23,261 nt of DNA. Source: CAZAIO01 sp964485235. GTDB lineage: Bacteria; Chloroflexota; Dehalococcoidia; GIF9; UBA5629. The position numbers were made by a program, and so were the translations under genes. The notes beneath the pieces were generated by a model that saw nothing but the letters and a program-made list of their open reading frames with translations, was not told where the DNA came from and made no database searches. This document shows, piece after piece, positions 7,255-14,752 of this stretch (its first letter is position 1; each line of letters starts with the position of its first letter). Location: the NCBI GenBank assembly GCA_964485235.1, contig CAZAIO010000032.1:1-23261 (forward strand), given 5' to 3'.

Positions 7255-8760
7255 TTATGCGTTATTCCGGATCGGCTGCTTTGTATACGTCTCCACCACT
7301 TTACGGAAATGGAACCCGTAAATCGAAAGACTCACAGAAAGGGGGAAAGACTTTGGTCTTTTAATAATTGTCCACGCGAGCAGCTTCCAGTAATATGTTC
7401 TTCCTTTTTCTTTAATACCCAGTACCCACATAGACCTCAATAATGCTTTTATCTCTTCCATTTGAGGGAAAGAAGATCTTTTTGTTTGCGGCTTGTATTC
7501 CCTCAGAAACGTTTTTACTCTTTCATAAAAATGAGCGGGAGAATATATCGTGTTCAATATTTTATGGTACCCGTTCATTAACACTTCGACGTTCATTTTA
7601 GGGACGAAATTCATTGAACAGTCTGTATTATCGCCCGAGAAGTTCTTTACCAGACGGTTTTCCTTCTTCAACCGTTTATAAAGTTTCGTGCCTTGAGGTG
7701 CATTTAATAAGCCTACCATTGCCGTTACAATGCCGCTGTTTTGAATAAAATTGATCTGGTTTTCAAAAATAGTAACGGGATCGTTATCGAAGCCGACAAT
7801 GAAGCCGCCGTGTACTTGAAGACCGAAATTCTGCATTTTTTTAACGGCATCGACCATATTCCTGTTTTTGTTCTGCATTTTCCCGCATTCGAGGAGACTA
7901 TCTTCATTCGGTGTCTCAATACCCACAAACACGGTATTGAATCCGGCTGCTACCATCAATTTCATAAGCTCTTCATCATCGGAGAGGTTTATCGAAGCTT
8001 CGGTAAAGAGTGAGAAAGGATGTTTCTTTTTCTTCATCCATTGGGCGACCGCCGGTAAAATTTCTGCCTTTAACTTTCTCTTGTTGCCTATGAAATTATC
8101 ATCCACAATGAATACGGAATTTCGCCAGCCCATCCGGTAGATTGCATCGAGCTCTTTAAGAAGCTGGTCTTTTCCTTTTGTTCTTGGTTTATGTCCGTTC
8201 AACACGACAATGTCGCAGAACTCGCAATCGAAGGGGCATCCTCTTGAATACTGTATACTCAACGAAGAATATTTCTTGATATTAACAAGATTCCAAGCGG
8301 GAACAGGGGTTGAGTCTATTTCAGGCCATTCATTTGTAGTATACATATGCTTTGGTTTGCCCTCTACCAGGTCTTTGATGAATTGTGGAACTGTGATCTC
8401 ACCTTCATTCAATACCAGGTGCTCTATATCCATGAACTCTTCGGTTGACATGGTAAAAAGAGGGCCGCCGGCGACTATCGGCGTGCCCGCCTGCTTGCAT
8501 TTTTTAATAGTATGAAGCGCTGATTCTTTCTGGACTGCCATAGCACTGATAAAAACATAATCAGCCCATTTGATATCTTTTTCTGTCAGGTTTGTGACGT
8601 TCATGTCTACCAATTTCGTCTCCCATTCTTCAGGGAGCATGGCTGCGACGGTGAGCAGTCCCAGCGGAGGGAACGCTGCTTTCTTGGAAATAAAATGTAA
8701 AGCGTGTTTGAAACTCCAGAATGTATCGGGATACTGGGGGTATACCAGTAGAATCTTCAA
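7255..8760 (-). CDS. B12-binding domain radical SAM protein (DUF4070-type)
   Basis: Predicted cobalamin-dependent radical S-adenosylmethionine enzyme, 501 residues, cytoplasmic. Residues 1-135 form the B12-binding fold (start MKILLVYPQYPDTFWSF, KAAFPPLGLLTVAAMLP, AGGPLF). The family's DxHxxG cobalt-ligand motif is absent (DMNVTNL instead), as in many class B enzymes. The radical SAM domain begins YSRGCPFDCEFCD (Cys175, Cys179, Cys182 bind the [4Fe-4S] cluster), followed by FIVDDNFIGN and GIETPNEDSL. The C-terminal DUF4070-like region includes LNAPQGTKLYKRLKKENRL. Relatives include the hopanoid methylase HpnP, but that enzyme's N-terminus differs and the substrate here is unknown. The start is TTG 8760, preceded by GGAGAG. 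It is monocistronic. Confidence 0.9.
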   Translation of the reverse strand: MKILLVYPQYPDTFWSFKHALHFISKKAAFPPLGLLTVAAMLPEEWETKLVDMNVTNLTEKDIKWADYVFISAMAVQKESALHTIKKCKQAGTPIVAGGPLFTMSTEEFMDIEHLVLNEGEITVPQFIKDLVEGKPKHMYTTNEWPEIDSTPVPAWNLVNIKKYSSLSIQYSRGCPFDCEFCDIVVLNGHKPRTKGKDQLLKELDAIYRMGWRNSVFIVDDNFIGNKRKLKAEILPAVAQWMKKKKHPFSLFTEASINLSDDEELMKLMVAAGFNTVFVGIETPNEDSLLECGKMQNKNRNMVDAVKKMQNFGLQVHGGFIVGFDNDPVTIFENQINFIQNSGIVTAMVGLLNAPQGTKLYKRLKKENRLVKNFSGDNTDCSMNFVPKMNVEVLMNGYHKILNTIYSPAHFYERVKTFLREYKPQTKRSSFPQMEEIKALLRSMWVLGIKEKGRTYYWKLLAWTIIKRPKSFPLSVSLSIYGFHFRKVVETYTKQPIRNNA

Positions 8761-9116
8761 AATACTCTCCTTAAATTGAACGTATTAGCTGCATAGAATA
8801 CAGATGTAAATATAAAAAGTCAATATTAACTACCGACATTTAATTATAATGCAATATATTATAAATGCTAAATCATTCATTATTAAAAAGATAGTCACGG
8901 ACGGAATTTTCAATATCAATCTATATCAGGGATAATGTTATCAGGGAAAAGAGCCTTTTCTTCTGTTACTATTTGTAAAATACATGTTAGTATATTCTTA
9001 AGAACAACTGACCTGATTTCTGAAAAATACCTGTTAAAATATAAATAGTAAGTCGACTACACGATGTTTCTGTCATGAGACCTTTATTGTGAAGAAGTAA
9101 TGTGAAGGGGGATAAT
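8761..9116. other. AT-rich divergent intergenic region (356 bp)
   Basis: I see no gene here. It separates the radical SAM gene (minus) from the membrane protein gene (plus) and should carry both promoters. It contains a minus-strand promoter (8843-8871), a repeated ATCAGGGA (8925-8932 and 8940-8947, 15 bp apart) around the palindrome GATAA-TG-TTATC (8931-8942), and a 10-bp palindrome TTCTTAAGAA (8995-9004). I looked for a cobalamin riboswitch because of the B12 enzyme and saw no conserved elements. Confidence 0.5.
8843..8871 (-). promoter_or_regulatory. Candidate promoter of the radical SAM gene
   Basis: On the minus strand TTAGCA (8871-8866) is 17 bp from a perfect TATAAT (8848-8843). The leader would be about 75 nt before TTG 8760. 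Confidence 0.45.
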
Positions 9117-9857
9117 ATGTCGCGTTACAGAACGCTTATTCTTATCGGATGTCTTTTTATTGCTGCTTCAGGTCTGCTCTATATTATTCATTATGCTATT
9201 TTTCAGGATATACATCATATTTTCATTTTCCTGCTGGGGGATTTCGCCTTTTTGCCGCTCGAGGTATTTCTGGTCGTTATAGTGATTGAAAGAATTCTTG
9301 CCCGCCGAGAAAAACTGGCTTTGTTCCAGAAATTGAACATGGTGATCGGAGCTTTCTTCAGCGAGGTGGGTAATTACCTTCTTAACGGGATGATGGACCA
9401 TTTTATCGAAAAAGACGAAATAATAAAGACGATGTCAGTAAGTTCGAATTGGACACACGATGATTTTACAAAAGCTGCCCGTTATGCGATTTCCATGGAC
9501 TACCATGTCTCGCCTGATAATGTTGACTTCGATACATTGAAAAAATTTCTCACGAACAAGCGGCAGTTTATGCTTGGACTTCTTGAAAATCCGAATATGC
9601 TGGAACATGAACGTTTTACTGACTTGCTATGGGCTACATTTCATCTTACTGAGGAGCTCGAGGCACGCAGGACATTTCAGGGACTGCCAGCTTCCGATAT
9701 AGGACATATTGCCGTTGATCTGCAACGTGTTTACCGTCATCTTGTAATGGAGTGGCTGATCTATGTGGAGCACCTGAAATTGCACTATCCTTTTCTTTTT
9801 TCGCTGGTAGTTAGAATGCAACCGTTCCAGAAAACTCCTTCGCCGGTCGTCACATAG
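9117..9857 (+). CDS. Two-helix membrane protein of unknown function
   Basis: I do not recognise this 246-residue family. The N-terminus has two membrane helices (about residues 6-28 and 35-60) with a short loop (HYAIFQDIHHI). A positively charged segment follows (RILARREKLALFQKLN), so the remaining ~180 residues are expected in the cytoplasm. That part is mostly helical, rich in aromatic and acidic residues (EVGNYLLNGMMDHFIEKDEII, LLWATFHLTEELEARR, HLVMEWLIYVEHLKLHYPFLFSLVVRM), with no known catalytic motif seen. It could sense or bind a ligand at the inner face of the membrane, which is speculation. ATG 9117 is preferred to GTG 9102 because AAGGGGG lies directly before it. Confidence 0.8.
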   Translation: MSRYRTLILIGCLFIAASGLLYIIHYAIFQDIHHIFIFLLGDFAFLPLEVFLVVIVIERILARREKLALFQKLNMVIGAFFSEVGNYLLNGMMDHFIEKDEIIKTMSVSSNWTHDDFTKAARYAISMDYHVSPDNVDFDTLKKFLTNKRQFMLGLLENPNMLEHERFTDLLWATFHLTEELEARRTFQGLPASDIGHIAVDLQRVYRHLVMEWLIYVEHLKLHYPFLFSLVVRMQPFQKTPSPVVT

Positions 9858-9903
9858 AATAATATTTTAACGGTTTAACAAATAAGCTTTTAAATGTGTA
9901 ATG

Positions 9904-9915
9904 AGATTTAAATCT
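9904..9915. promoter_or_regulatory. 12-bp perfect palindrome before the pyruvate-kinase-domain gene
   Basis: AGATTTAAATCT is a perfect palindrome ~20 bp upstream of a TATAAT hexamer (9936-9941) that is 40 bp before the start codon of the next gene. The position fits an operator overlapping the -35 region. No good -35 hexamer is visible, so the promoter might depend on an activator. Confidence 0.3.
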
Positions 9916-9981
9916 TTTGTATGCAGATACTACGATATAATACATATTTAATAAATCATGCAGATTAGTACAGGAGGATAA

Positions 9982-10560
9982 ATGGGGTCCGGTTTTTTAA
10001 AAAAAGAAATACTCTACTTCGATAAGCCCGGGAGGGATAATACGGAAGCGACTTTTACTTCTGCTAAAGAAAGAGCCATGGAGCTTGGTATCGATACTAT
10101 TGTTATCGCAAGTACAAGCGGTGAGGCTGCTATCCATGCATCCACATTCTTCAAGAATTTCAAACTCATCGTGATAACGCATTCTGTCGGTCTACATGGA
10201 CCTGATATTCAGGAATTCACCGATGAAGCTAAGTCCATTGTTTTATCGAACGGCGGTGTTGTCCATACTGCGACACATGCTTTTGGCGGTGTAGGACGTT
10301 CCGTGCGGCGTAAATTCAATACCTATCAAACGGAGGAGATAATTGCCAATACATTGAGAGTATTGGGTGAGGGAATGAAAGTTGTATGTGAAGTTGCGCT
10401 TATGGCTGCCGATGCGGGACTGGTCAGGACAGACAGTGAAGTGATATGTATAGCGGGCACGGGACATGGGGCCGATACGGCGGTAGTATTGCAAGCGGCA
10501 AACGCACAGGACTTTTTTAATATAAAAATAAAAGAGATTATTTGTAAGCCACGCCTTTAG
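9982..10560 (+). CDS. Stand-alone pyruvate kinase C-terminal (alpha/beta) domain protein
   Basis: A 192-residue cytoplasmic protein that resembles only the C-terminal alpha/beta domain of pyruvate kinase, with no catalytic barrel. Features are the start FDKPGRDNTEATFTSAKERAM, the strand and turn IDTIVIASTSGEAAIHAS, then FKLIVITHSVGLHGPDIQEF, GVGRSVRRKF and a final strand EVICIAGTGHGADTAVVLQA. In pyruvate kinase this domain binds allosteric effectors, so a separate copy may be a regulator or have another small-molecule role. I do not assign a reaction. The start is clear, with AGGAGG 5 nt before the ATG. It is a single gene with TATAAT upstream and converges on the pseudouridine synthase. Confidence 0.88.
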   Translation: MGSGFLKKEILYFDKPGRDNTEATFTSAKERAMELGIDTIVIASTSGEAAIHASTFFKNFKLIVITHSVGLHGPDIQEFTDEAKSIVLSNGGVVHTATHAFGGVGRSVRRKFNTYQTEEIIANTLRVLGEGMKVVCEVALMAADAGLVRTDSEVICIAGTGHGADTAVVLQAANAQDFFNIKIKEIICKPRL

Positions 10561-10657
10561 CTTTTTCTGTTATAGCGGATATAATCGTGCAGTAATAACG
10601 GAGAAAAATAGCCGGACATTCACTGACCTGTAGAAGAGAACATCTCTATCAATATAA

Positions 10658-11440
10658 TTATATATTAGACTTCAGCAGTTGTAGTTTTTCCTGCTCCGAT
10701 AGCTCTCTGGTTTCGCCATCTTTCAGGTCGCCGAGGAGAAGCCCCCCGATCCTTATTCTTTTCAAGGCAAGGACACGAAAGCCCAGCTTTTCGAACATTC
10801 TACGCACCTGCCTTTTTCTTCCTTCATGTATGGTAATGCTGTAATTAAAAGTTGGGTCCGCTTTGTATTCTTTTACTACTGCGGGAAAAGTCATGCCGTC
10901 ATCGAGAAAGATGCCTTTTTCGATACTGTTTTTTTCATGTGATGTGAGCTTTCCATTTATTCCGACGAGGTATTCTTTCTCTTTTTCAAAACGTGGATGG
11001 GTAAGCCGGTAGGTGAGATTACCGTCATTGGTGAGTAATAAAAGGCCGGTAGTGTTTTTATCCAGACGTCCGACAGGGTAAAGTCTTGATTGCCGGTATT
11101 TGTGAGGCAGAATATCCATGACTGTACGGCGGCCTCTCTCGTCAATTGTGGTACAAAGTACTCCTGCAGGCTTGTTCAGCATGAGTAAAATATCCCGACT
11201 TGTGTTCCATTGCACCGGTTTGCCATCAAATGAGATCGTGTTAACTTGACGGATGACCGGATGAGAAAAACTTTCCGCTATCTGTCCGTCGACACATACC
11301 CGTTGTTGTTGTATGGCTTTCACCATCTGGCGGCGCGAGCCCAGCCCCAGAGAGACAAGTACTTTTAGCAACGGTTCCCCGTGTAGGCTGTTCTCCTCTT
11401 CATTATGTTTCACAGGTTCTTTCATCGGTTTATCAGGCAT
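10658..11440 (-). CDS. RsuA/RluB/RluE-family pseudouridine synthase
   Basis: Converts specific uridines to pseudouridine in ribosomal RNA; probably 23S (RluB-like) from its length and S4 domain, but 16S (RsuA) is not excluded. An N-terminal S4 RNA-binding domain (PLLKVLVSLGLGSRRQMVKAI, then RVCVDGQ) precedes the catalytic domain with LMLNKPAGVLCTT, GRLDKNTTGLLLLTNDG (catalytic Asp), LTHPRFEKEKEYLV and EGRKRQVRRMFEKLG. The start is uncertain. The frame opens at TTG 11473, and ATG codons follow at 11440 and 11425. No good Shine-Dalgarno precedes any of them; I chose the first ATG (260 aa). The segment before the S4 domain is charged and variable. Confidence 0.92.
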   Translation of the reverse strand: MPDKPMKEPVKHNEEENSLHGEPLLKVLVSLGLGSRRQMVKAIQQQRVCVDGQIAESFSHPVIRQVNTISFDGKPVQWNTSRDILLMLNKPAGVLCTTIDERGRRTVMDILPHKYRQSRLYPVGRLDKNTTGLLLLTNDGNLTYRLTHPRFEKEKEYLVGINGKLTSHEKNSIEKGIFLDDGMTFPAVVKEYKADPTFNYSITIHEGRKRQVRRMFEKLGFRVLALKRIRIGGLLLGDLKDGETRELSEQEKLQLLKSNI

Positions 11441-11585
11441 TTTTTTGTTATACGAACCACGGGGGCAATACAATTGTGTTGAATATGTAGTTCATATTTG
11501 GTACCTTGCAATTATACATTTTATCTCCGGTATCCTGCCATATGGACAAGAACAAAGTATAAGCACATCGCTGCTATGATTAAAC

Positions 11586-11645
11586 ATTGTGCCGGCGGGA
11601 TAAAAATAGTAAAGTGGTCGCTCAACTGGTAAAATTGTGCCGGCG
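11586..11645 (+). repeat. Pair of 12-bp direct repeats upstream of the sirtuin gene
   Basis: ATTGTGCCGGCG occurs at 11586-11597 and again at 11634-11645, start to start 48 bp, just before the sirtuin start codon. Each copy holds the palindrome GCCGGC. The arrangement suits a regulator-binding pair or a small duplication. Confidence 0.45.
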
Positions 11646-11674
11646 CATTCTATGCCAGGTGAAGGCAGTTATTT

Positions 11675-12523
11675 ATGGACTCTCTGATAAAACGGGCGGC
11701 AAAAGACCTGCTTAAGAGCAACTACGCAGTTGCATTGACCGGCGCAGGGATATCGACCGCGTCGGGTATTCCCGATTTTCGCGGCCCGAACGGTGTATGG
11801 ACAAAGAATCCTGAAGCCGAACGGATTGCTTATCAGACATATGATATTTTTTTAAATGACCCGGTCCAATACTGGGAAATACGGTTGACTCAGCCATACA
11901 TGATCGGCGGGCTGGAAGAAGCTCTGCCTAATCCGGGGCATATTGCGTTATTTGAGCTTGAGCAAATGAATATATTAAAAGGCGTTATCACTCAGAATAT
12001 CGACGGGCTACATGTGAAAGCAGGTAACAGGAGGGTATTTGAATATCACGGGAGCATACAGAAATTACGATGCCTGTCATGCGGTTCACGTTATGACCGT
12101 CAGGAATATGACCTTGAAGGATTGCGAAAGTCGCGAAGTCTTCCGCCTTTATGCAGAAAATGTAATTCTCCGCTTAAATCAGATGTCGTACATTTCAATG
12201 AACCTATACCTGTGGATAATTCCAGGAACAGTATTGAAGAAGCTGAAAGATGTGATTTAATGCTGATTTGCGGGACATCGGCAGTGGTGTATCCGTTTGC
12301 CGACCTTCCCCGTATTGCGCGGCAAGGGGAAATGCAACGGAAACGGCAGGCAGCAATAACGGATACTATGTCCGGAAACGATACCGGGCATGTTGCAATA
12401 ATAGAGATAAATGCCACGAGAACTCCTCTCTCGACCGGAGGAATATCGGACTATATAATTCAGGGTGATACGGCTGAAATATTGCCGGAGATAGTCAGGG
12501 CGATAAAATCGGAGGTGGGGTAG
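11675..12523 (+). CDS. cobB: Sir2-family NAD-dependent protein deacylase
   Basis: Removes acetyl or other acyl groups from lysines using NAD+, giving nicotinamide and O-acyl-ADP-ribose. Core motifs are in order: GAGISTASGIPDFRG (23-37), TQNIDGLH (106-113), EYHGS with catalytic His125, zinc-binding CLSC (Cys133, Cys136) and CRKC (Cys160, Cys163), ICGTSAVVYPFADLP and EIN. At 282 residues it is longer than typical bacterial CobB (~240). The extra length is a charged segment at 216-238 (RQGEMQRKRQAAITDTMSGN) before the last NAD-binding strand. The usual VVxFGE reads VVHFNE. AAGG upstream of ATG 11675 is a moderate Shine-Dalgarno. It appears monocistronic. Confidence 0.93.
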   Translation: MDSLIKRAAKDLLKSNYAVALTGAGISTASGIPDFRGPNGVWTKNPEAERIAYQTYDIFLNDPVQYWEIRLTQPYMIGGLEEALPNPGHIALFELEQMNILKGVITQNIDGLHVKAGNRRVFEYHGSIQKLRCLSCGSRYDRQEYDLEGLRKSRSLPPLCRKCNSPLKSDVVHFNEPIPVDNSRNSIEEAERCDLMLICGTSAVVYPFADLPRIARQGEMQRKRQAAITDTMSGNDTGHVAIIEINATRTPLSTGGISDYIIQGDTAEILPEIVRAIKSEVG

Positions 12524-12658
12524 ACCGGATCGACGACCTCTGTATAGATACCGATATAACTTCTATAAATTCTGTAATATTTAATTTACTTAATTTATGC
12601 TGTTTTACGATTCGTTGCCGCTATTTCTGTTGATGTATTTTTTTTATGGAGTAATTTT

Positions 12659-12695
12659 TTTGTATGTGGACAATGAGATATAGGTCGCATACAAA
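12659..12695. promoter_or_regulatory. Inverted repeat upstream of the NifU-domain gene
   Basis: TTTGTATG (12659-12666) and CATACAAA (12688-12695) are exact reverse complements 21 nt apart, ~65 bp before the NifU-domain start codon. It could be a hairpin in the leader or an operator. The rest of the 235-bp gap (12524-12758) is AT-rich with no gene seen. Confidence 0.35.
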
Positions 12696-12758
12696 TACTG
12701 ATACCTGTCATAAAATATATCCGTGTAATGAAGATGTGTGCTTAACTGGGAGGTGAAT

Positions 12759-12977
12759 ATGAAAGAGCAGATTTTAAAAGCATTATCGGAAATAAGGCCG
12801 CTTTTAAAAGCGGATGGTGGTGATGTGGAGCTTGTGGATGTACAGGACGGTGTGGTGAAAGTCAGATTAAAGGGTGCTTGTGGGAGTTGCCCTATGTCGA
12901 CATTAACTTTGAAAAATGGTGTAGAAAGAATACTGAAAGAACAGGTACCGGATGTGAAAGAGGTTGTTGCTGTTTAG
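12759..12977 (+). CDS. NifU C-terminal-domain Fe-S scaffold protein
   Basis: A 72-residue NifU-like/Nfu protein that carries and transfers Fe-S clusters to apoproteins in the cytoplasm. It consists of only the NifU C-terminal domain: ALSEIRPLLKADGGDVELVDV, KVRLKGACGSCPMSTLTL (cluster-binding CGSC, Cys41 and Cys44) and LKNGVERILKEQVPDVKEV. ATG 12759 is chosen over upstream GTG 12738 because GGAGG (12749-12753) is 5 nt away and the extra residues are not family sequence. Such short Nfu proteins are common in anaerobes. It lies before the sigma-factor gene on the same strand, 135 bp away. Confidence 0.95.
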   Translation: MKEQILKALSEIRPLLKADGGDVELVDVQDGVVKVRLKGACGSCPMSTLTLKNGVERILKEQVPDVKEVVAV

Positions 12978-13045
12978 TCCGGTGATGAAATGATAAATAG
13001 ACGATTACATAATTGGTTTCTTCTCCAGGTTCTGATTGCTTATGA

Positions 13046-13059
13046 CTGTCAATTGACAG
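13046..13059. promoter_or_regulatory. 14-bp perfect palindrome containing TTGACA upstream of the sigma-factor gene
   Basis: CTGTCAATTGACAG (13046-13059) is a perfect palindrome that holds a consensus -35 hexamer TTGACA at 13053-13058. The downstream -10 is poor (AT-rich AAAAAATAA at 13077-13085). A protein bound here would cover a -35, so it could be an operator; a promoter facing either way is also possible. Confidence 0.4.
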
Positions 13060-13112
13060 GTTTTCCTTACCTGCTGAAAAAATAACTATGAAATCGATTT
13101 AAAGAGGGCGCA

Positions 13113-14549
13113 ATGGTTTTAAGAGAATATAAAGATATTGAATACATGTTTCCCGAAGAAGAAGAGGAAGGGGACCTCAGCTCGTTTGCGGATGAGGACT
13201 ATGAAATAGAAGAGGTTGAGGATAGTCTTGATCTTGTAAGATCGGACTACGCGGCAAAAGATGAGGCACGGTTCGATGGTGACCTTATAAATTACTATCT
13301 TGCCAAGTGTCGTGAGACACCTCTTCTCGATGCGAATGAAGAAAAAGTGCTTGGCGGTTATATCGAGGAAGGGCGATATCTTTCCAGGTTAGAACAAAAA
13401 AGGATGTCCAAACGCGGGTATAAGCCCGATGGTCTGGAAATAACTTGTGTTCTCCTCAACCGTTTTAGAAGGCAAAGGAAGCTTTTCGAAGCTGTCTGCC
13501 ATTATCTTATGCTTCCGGAAAGCGGTATGATAACAGACCGGATATCACAACCGGAGCTCAGGAATGCTATAGACGGGGTCATCGATCAACAACTATGCGA
13601 CAGCATGGCAGCAACAATGGGAATCGATGTAAACCAGTCATACAAAGAGCTGGTCCAGCTTTCACTTGATAGCCGGCTTATTCCATGGCATTTGGCGGGC
13701 GATATGACTGCGATCGATACAATGGATAAATTTGAAGAGAAACTGGAATCCGAGCGTTTCAGGAATGCGCTTGAAACAAAGAAAAGTGAACTGAACTATT
13801 ATTTCGAAAGTATAAAAGAACGCTCCAATCAGGCGGCTGACCAGCTTACGCAGGCTAACCTGCGATTGGTTGTCAGTGTAGCGAAGAAATACAGTTCATC
13901 GCGGCATATGACCCTTCTCGATCTTATTCAGGAAGGAAATATCGGTTTGATGAGGGCGGTGTGGAAGTTCGATCACAGGAAAGGGTATAAGTTCAGCACT
14001 TATGCGACATGGTGGGTAAGGCAGGCGATCACCCGGGCGATTGCCGAACAGTCCAGGACTGTTCGTCTTCCTGTTCATATGATAGAGGCGATACGGAAAC
14101 TTGCCAAGACACGGCAGTTGTTCTGGCAGGAATATGGACGGGAACCTACTAAAAAAGAATTGGCCTCGAAGATGGAGGTTTCAACTCGGAAGATCGATAT
14201 ACTGCGCAAGGTCGGGTCCGAGGTAATGATTTCCCTTGAAACACCGATCGGTGACGAGGGAAGCCAGCTCGGCGATTTTATTAAAGACTATGAAACTCCG
14301 CGACCTGAAGAACAGGCTGACGGTATATTGTTGGGTGAGCAGTTAAAAGAGGCGATGTCCTCGCTCACTGCACGTGAACGCCGTATTATTGAGACCAGAT
14401 TCGGCCTCGATACAGGGTACGGTAAAACACTGGAAGAGATTGGTGTGGAATTCGGCCTTACCAAAGAGCGTATAAGGCAGATCGAAAAAGAGGCTCTGGC
14501 CAAACTACGGCATCCAACTCGAAGCAGAAAGCTGACCGATTATCTATAG
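13113..14549 (+). CDS. rpoD: RNA polymerase sigma-70 factor, RpoD/SigA-like
   Basis: Directs RNA polymerase to promoters. Region 1.2 (INYYLAKCRETPLLDANEE), region 2 (QANLRLVVSVAKKY, LLDLIQEGNIGLMRAVWKFD, GYKFSTYATWWVRQAITRAI), region 3 (IEAIRKLAKTRQLFWQEYGREPTKKELA, MISLETPIGDEGSQLGDFI) and region 4 (LTARERRIIETRFGL, LEEIGVEFGLTKERIRQIEKEALAKLRHP) all match group 1/2 factors. There is no normal region 1.1. Residues 14-40 are a short, very acidic stretch. A nonconserved segment of ~150 residues (90-240) lies between regions 1.2 and 2. The symbol assumes it is the main sigma; group 2 is possible. ATG 13113 has GAGGG before it. Confidence 0.93.
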   Translation: MVLREYKDIEYMFPEEEEEGDLSSFADEDYEIEEVEDSLDLVRSDYAAKDEARFDGDLINYYLAKCRETPLLDANEEKVLGGYIEEGRYLSRLEQKRMSKRGYKPDGLEITCVLLNRFRRQRKLFEAVCHYLMLPESGMITDRISQPELRNAIDGVIDQQLCDSMAATMGIDVNQSYKELVQLSLDSRLIPWHLAGDMTAIDTMDKFEEKLESERFRNALETKKSELNYYFESIKERSNQAADQLTQANLRLVVSVAKKYSSSRHMTLLDLIQEGNIGLMRAVWKFDHRKGYKFSTYATWWVRQAITRAIAEQSRTVRLPVHMIEAIRKLAKTRQLFWQEYGREPTKKELASKMEVSTRKIDILRKVGSEVMISLETPIGDEGSQLGDFIKDYETPRPEEQADGILLGEQLKEAMSSLTARERRIIETRFGLDTGYGKTLEEIGVEFGLTKERIRQIEKEALAKLRHPTRSRKLTDYL

Positions 14550-14577
14550 AGTAAAATACGACTCTGTTAAAACATAC

Positions 14578-14636
14578 CGGTTGCTCTCTATAATATAAGG
14601 ACTGTTACAGTTAATATACTTCCGTAACAGCAACCG
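14578..14636 (+). terminator. Bulged 13-bp stem after the sigma-factor gene
   Basis: The right strand GTAACAGCAACCG (14624-14636) is matched by two separate left parts: CGGTTGCT (14578-14585) pairs with AGCAACCG, and CTGTTAC (14602-14608) pairs with GTAACAG. Between the left parts lie 16 unpaired nt containing TATAAT (14589-14594). No T-run follows. It may be a processing or attenuating structure, or a promoter region with palindromic binding sites. The rest of the 287-bp gap is AT-rich and without a gene. Confidence 0.4.
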
Positions 14637-14752
14637 ATTATATCTGTGCATACGGATGAGATATTCTGTTCTACTGAAAAATTCTTCCGGGTATATAATC
14701 ACTCCTTTATTCTCTTGCGTTATACCTGTATAACTCCAGTATTATTTCAACA

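Noticed and set aside
7116..7364. 82-codon plus-strand open frame between the plsX and radical SAM genes
   Set aside because: It runs antisense into the end of the radical SAM gene, has no ribosome-binding site and no recognisable protein pattern.
8761..9116. Cobalamin riboswitch for the B12-type radical SAM gene
   Set aside because: The predicted leader is only ~75 nt and AT-rich; no conserved B12-box or multi-helix structure is visible.
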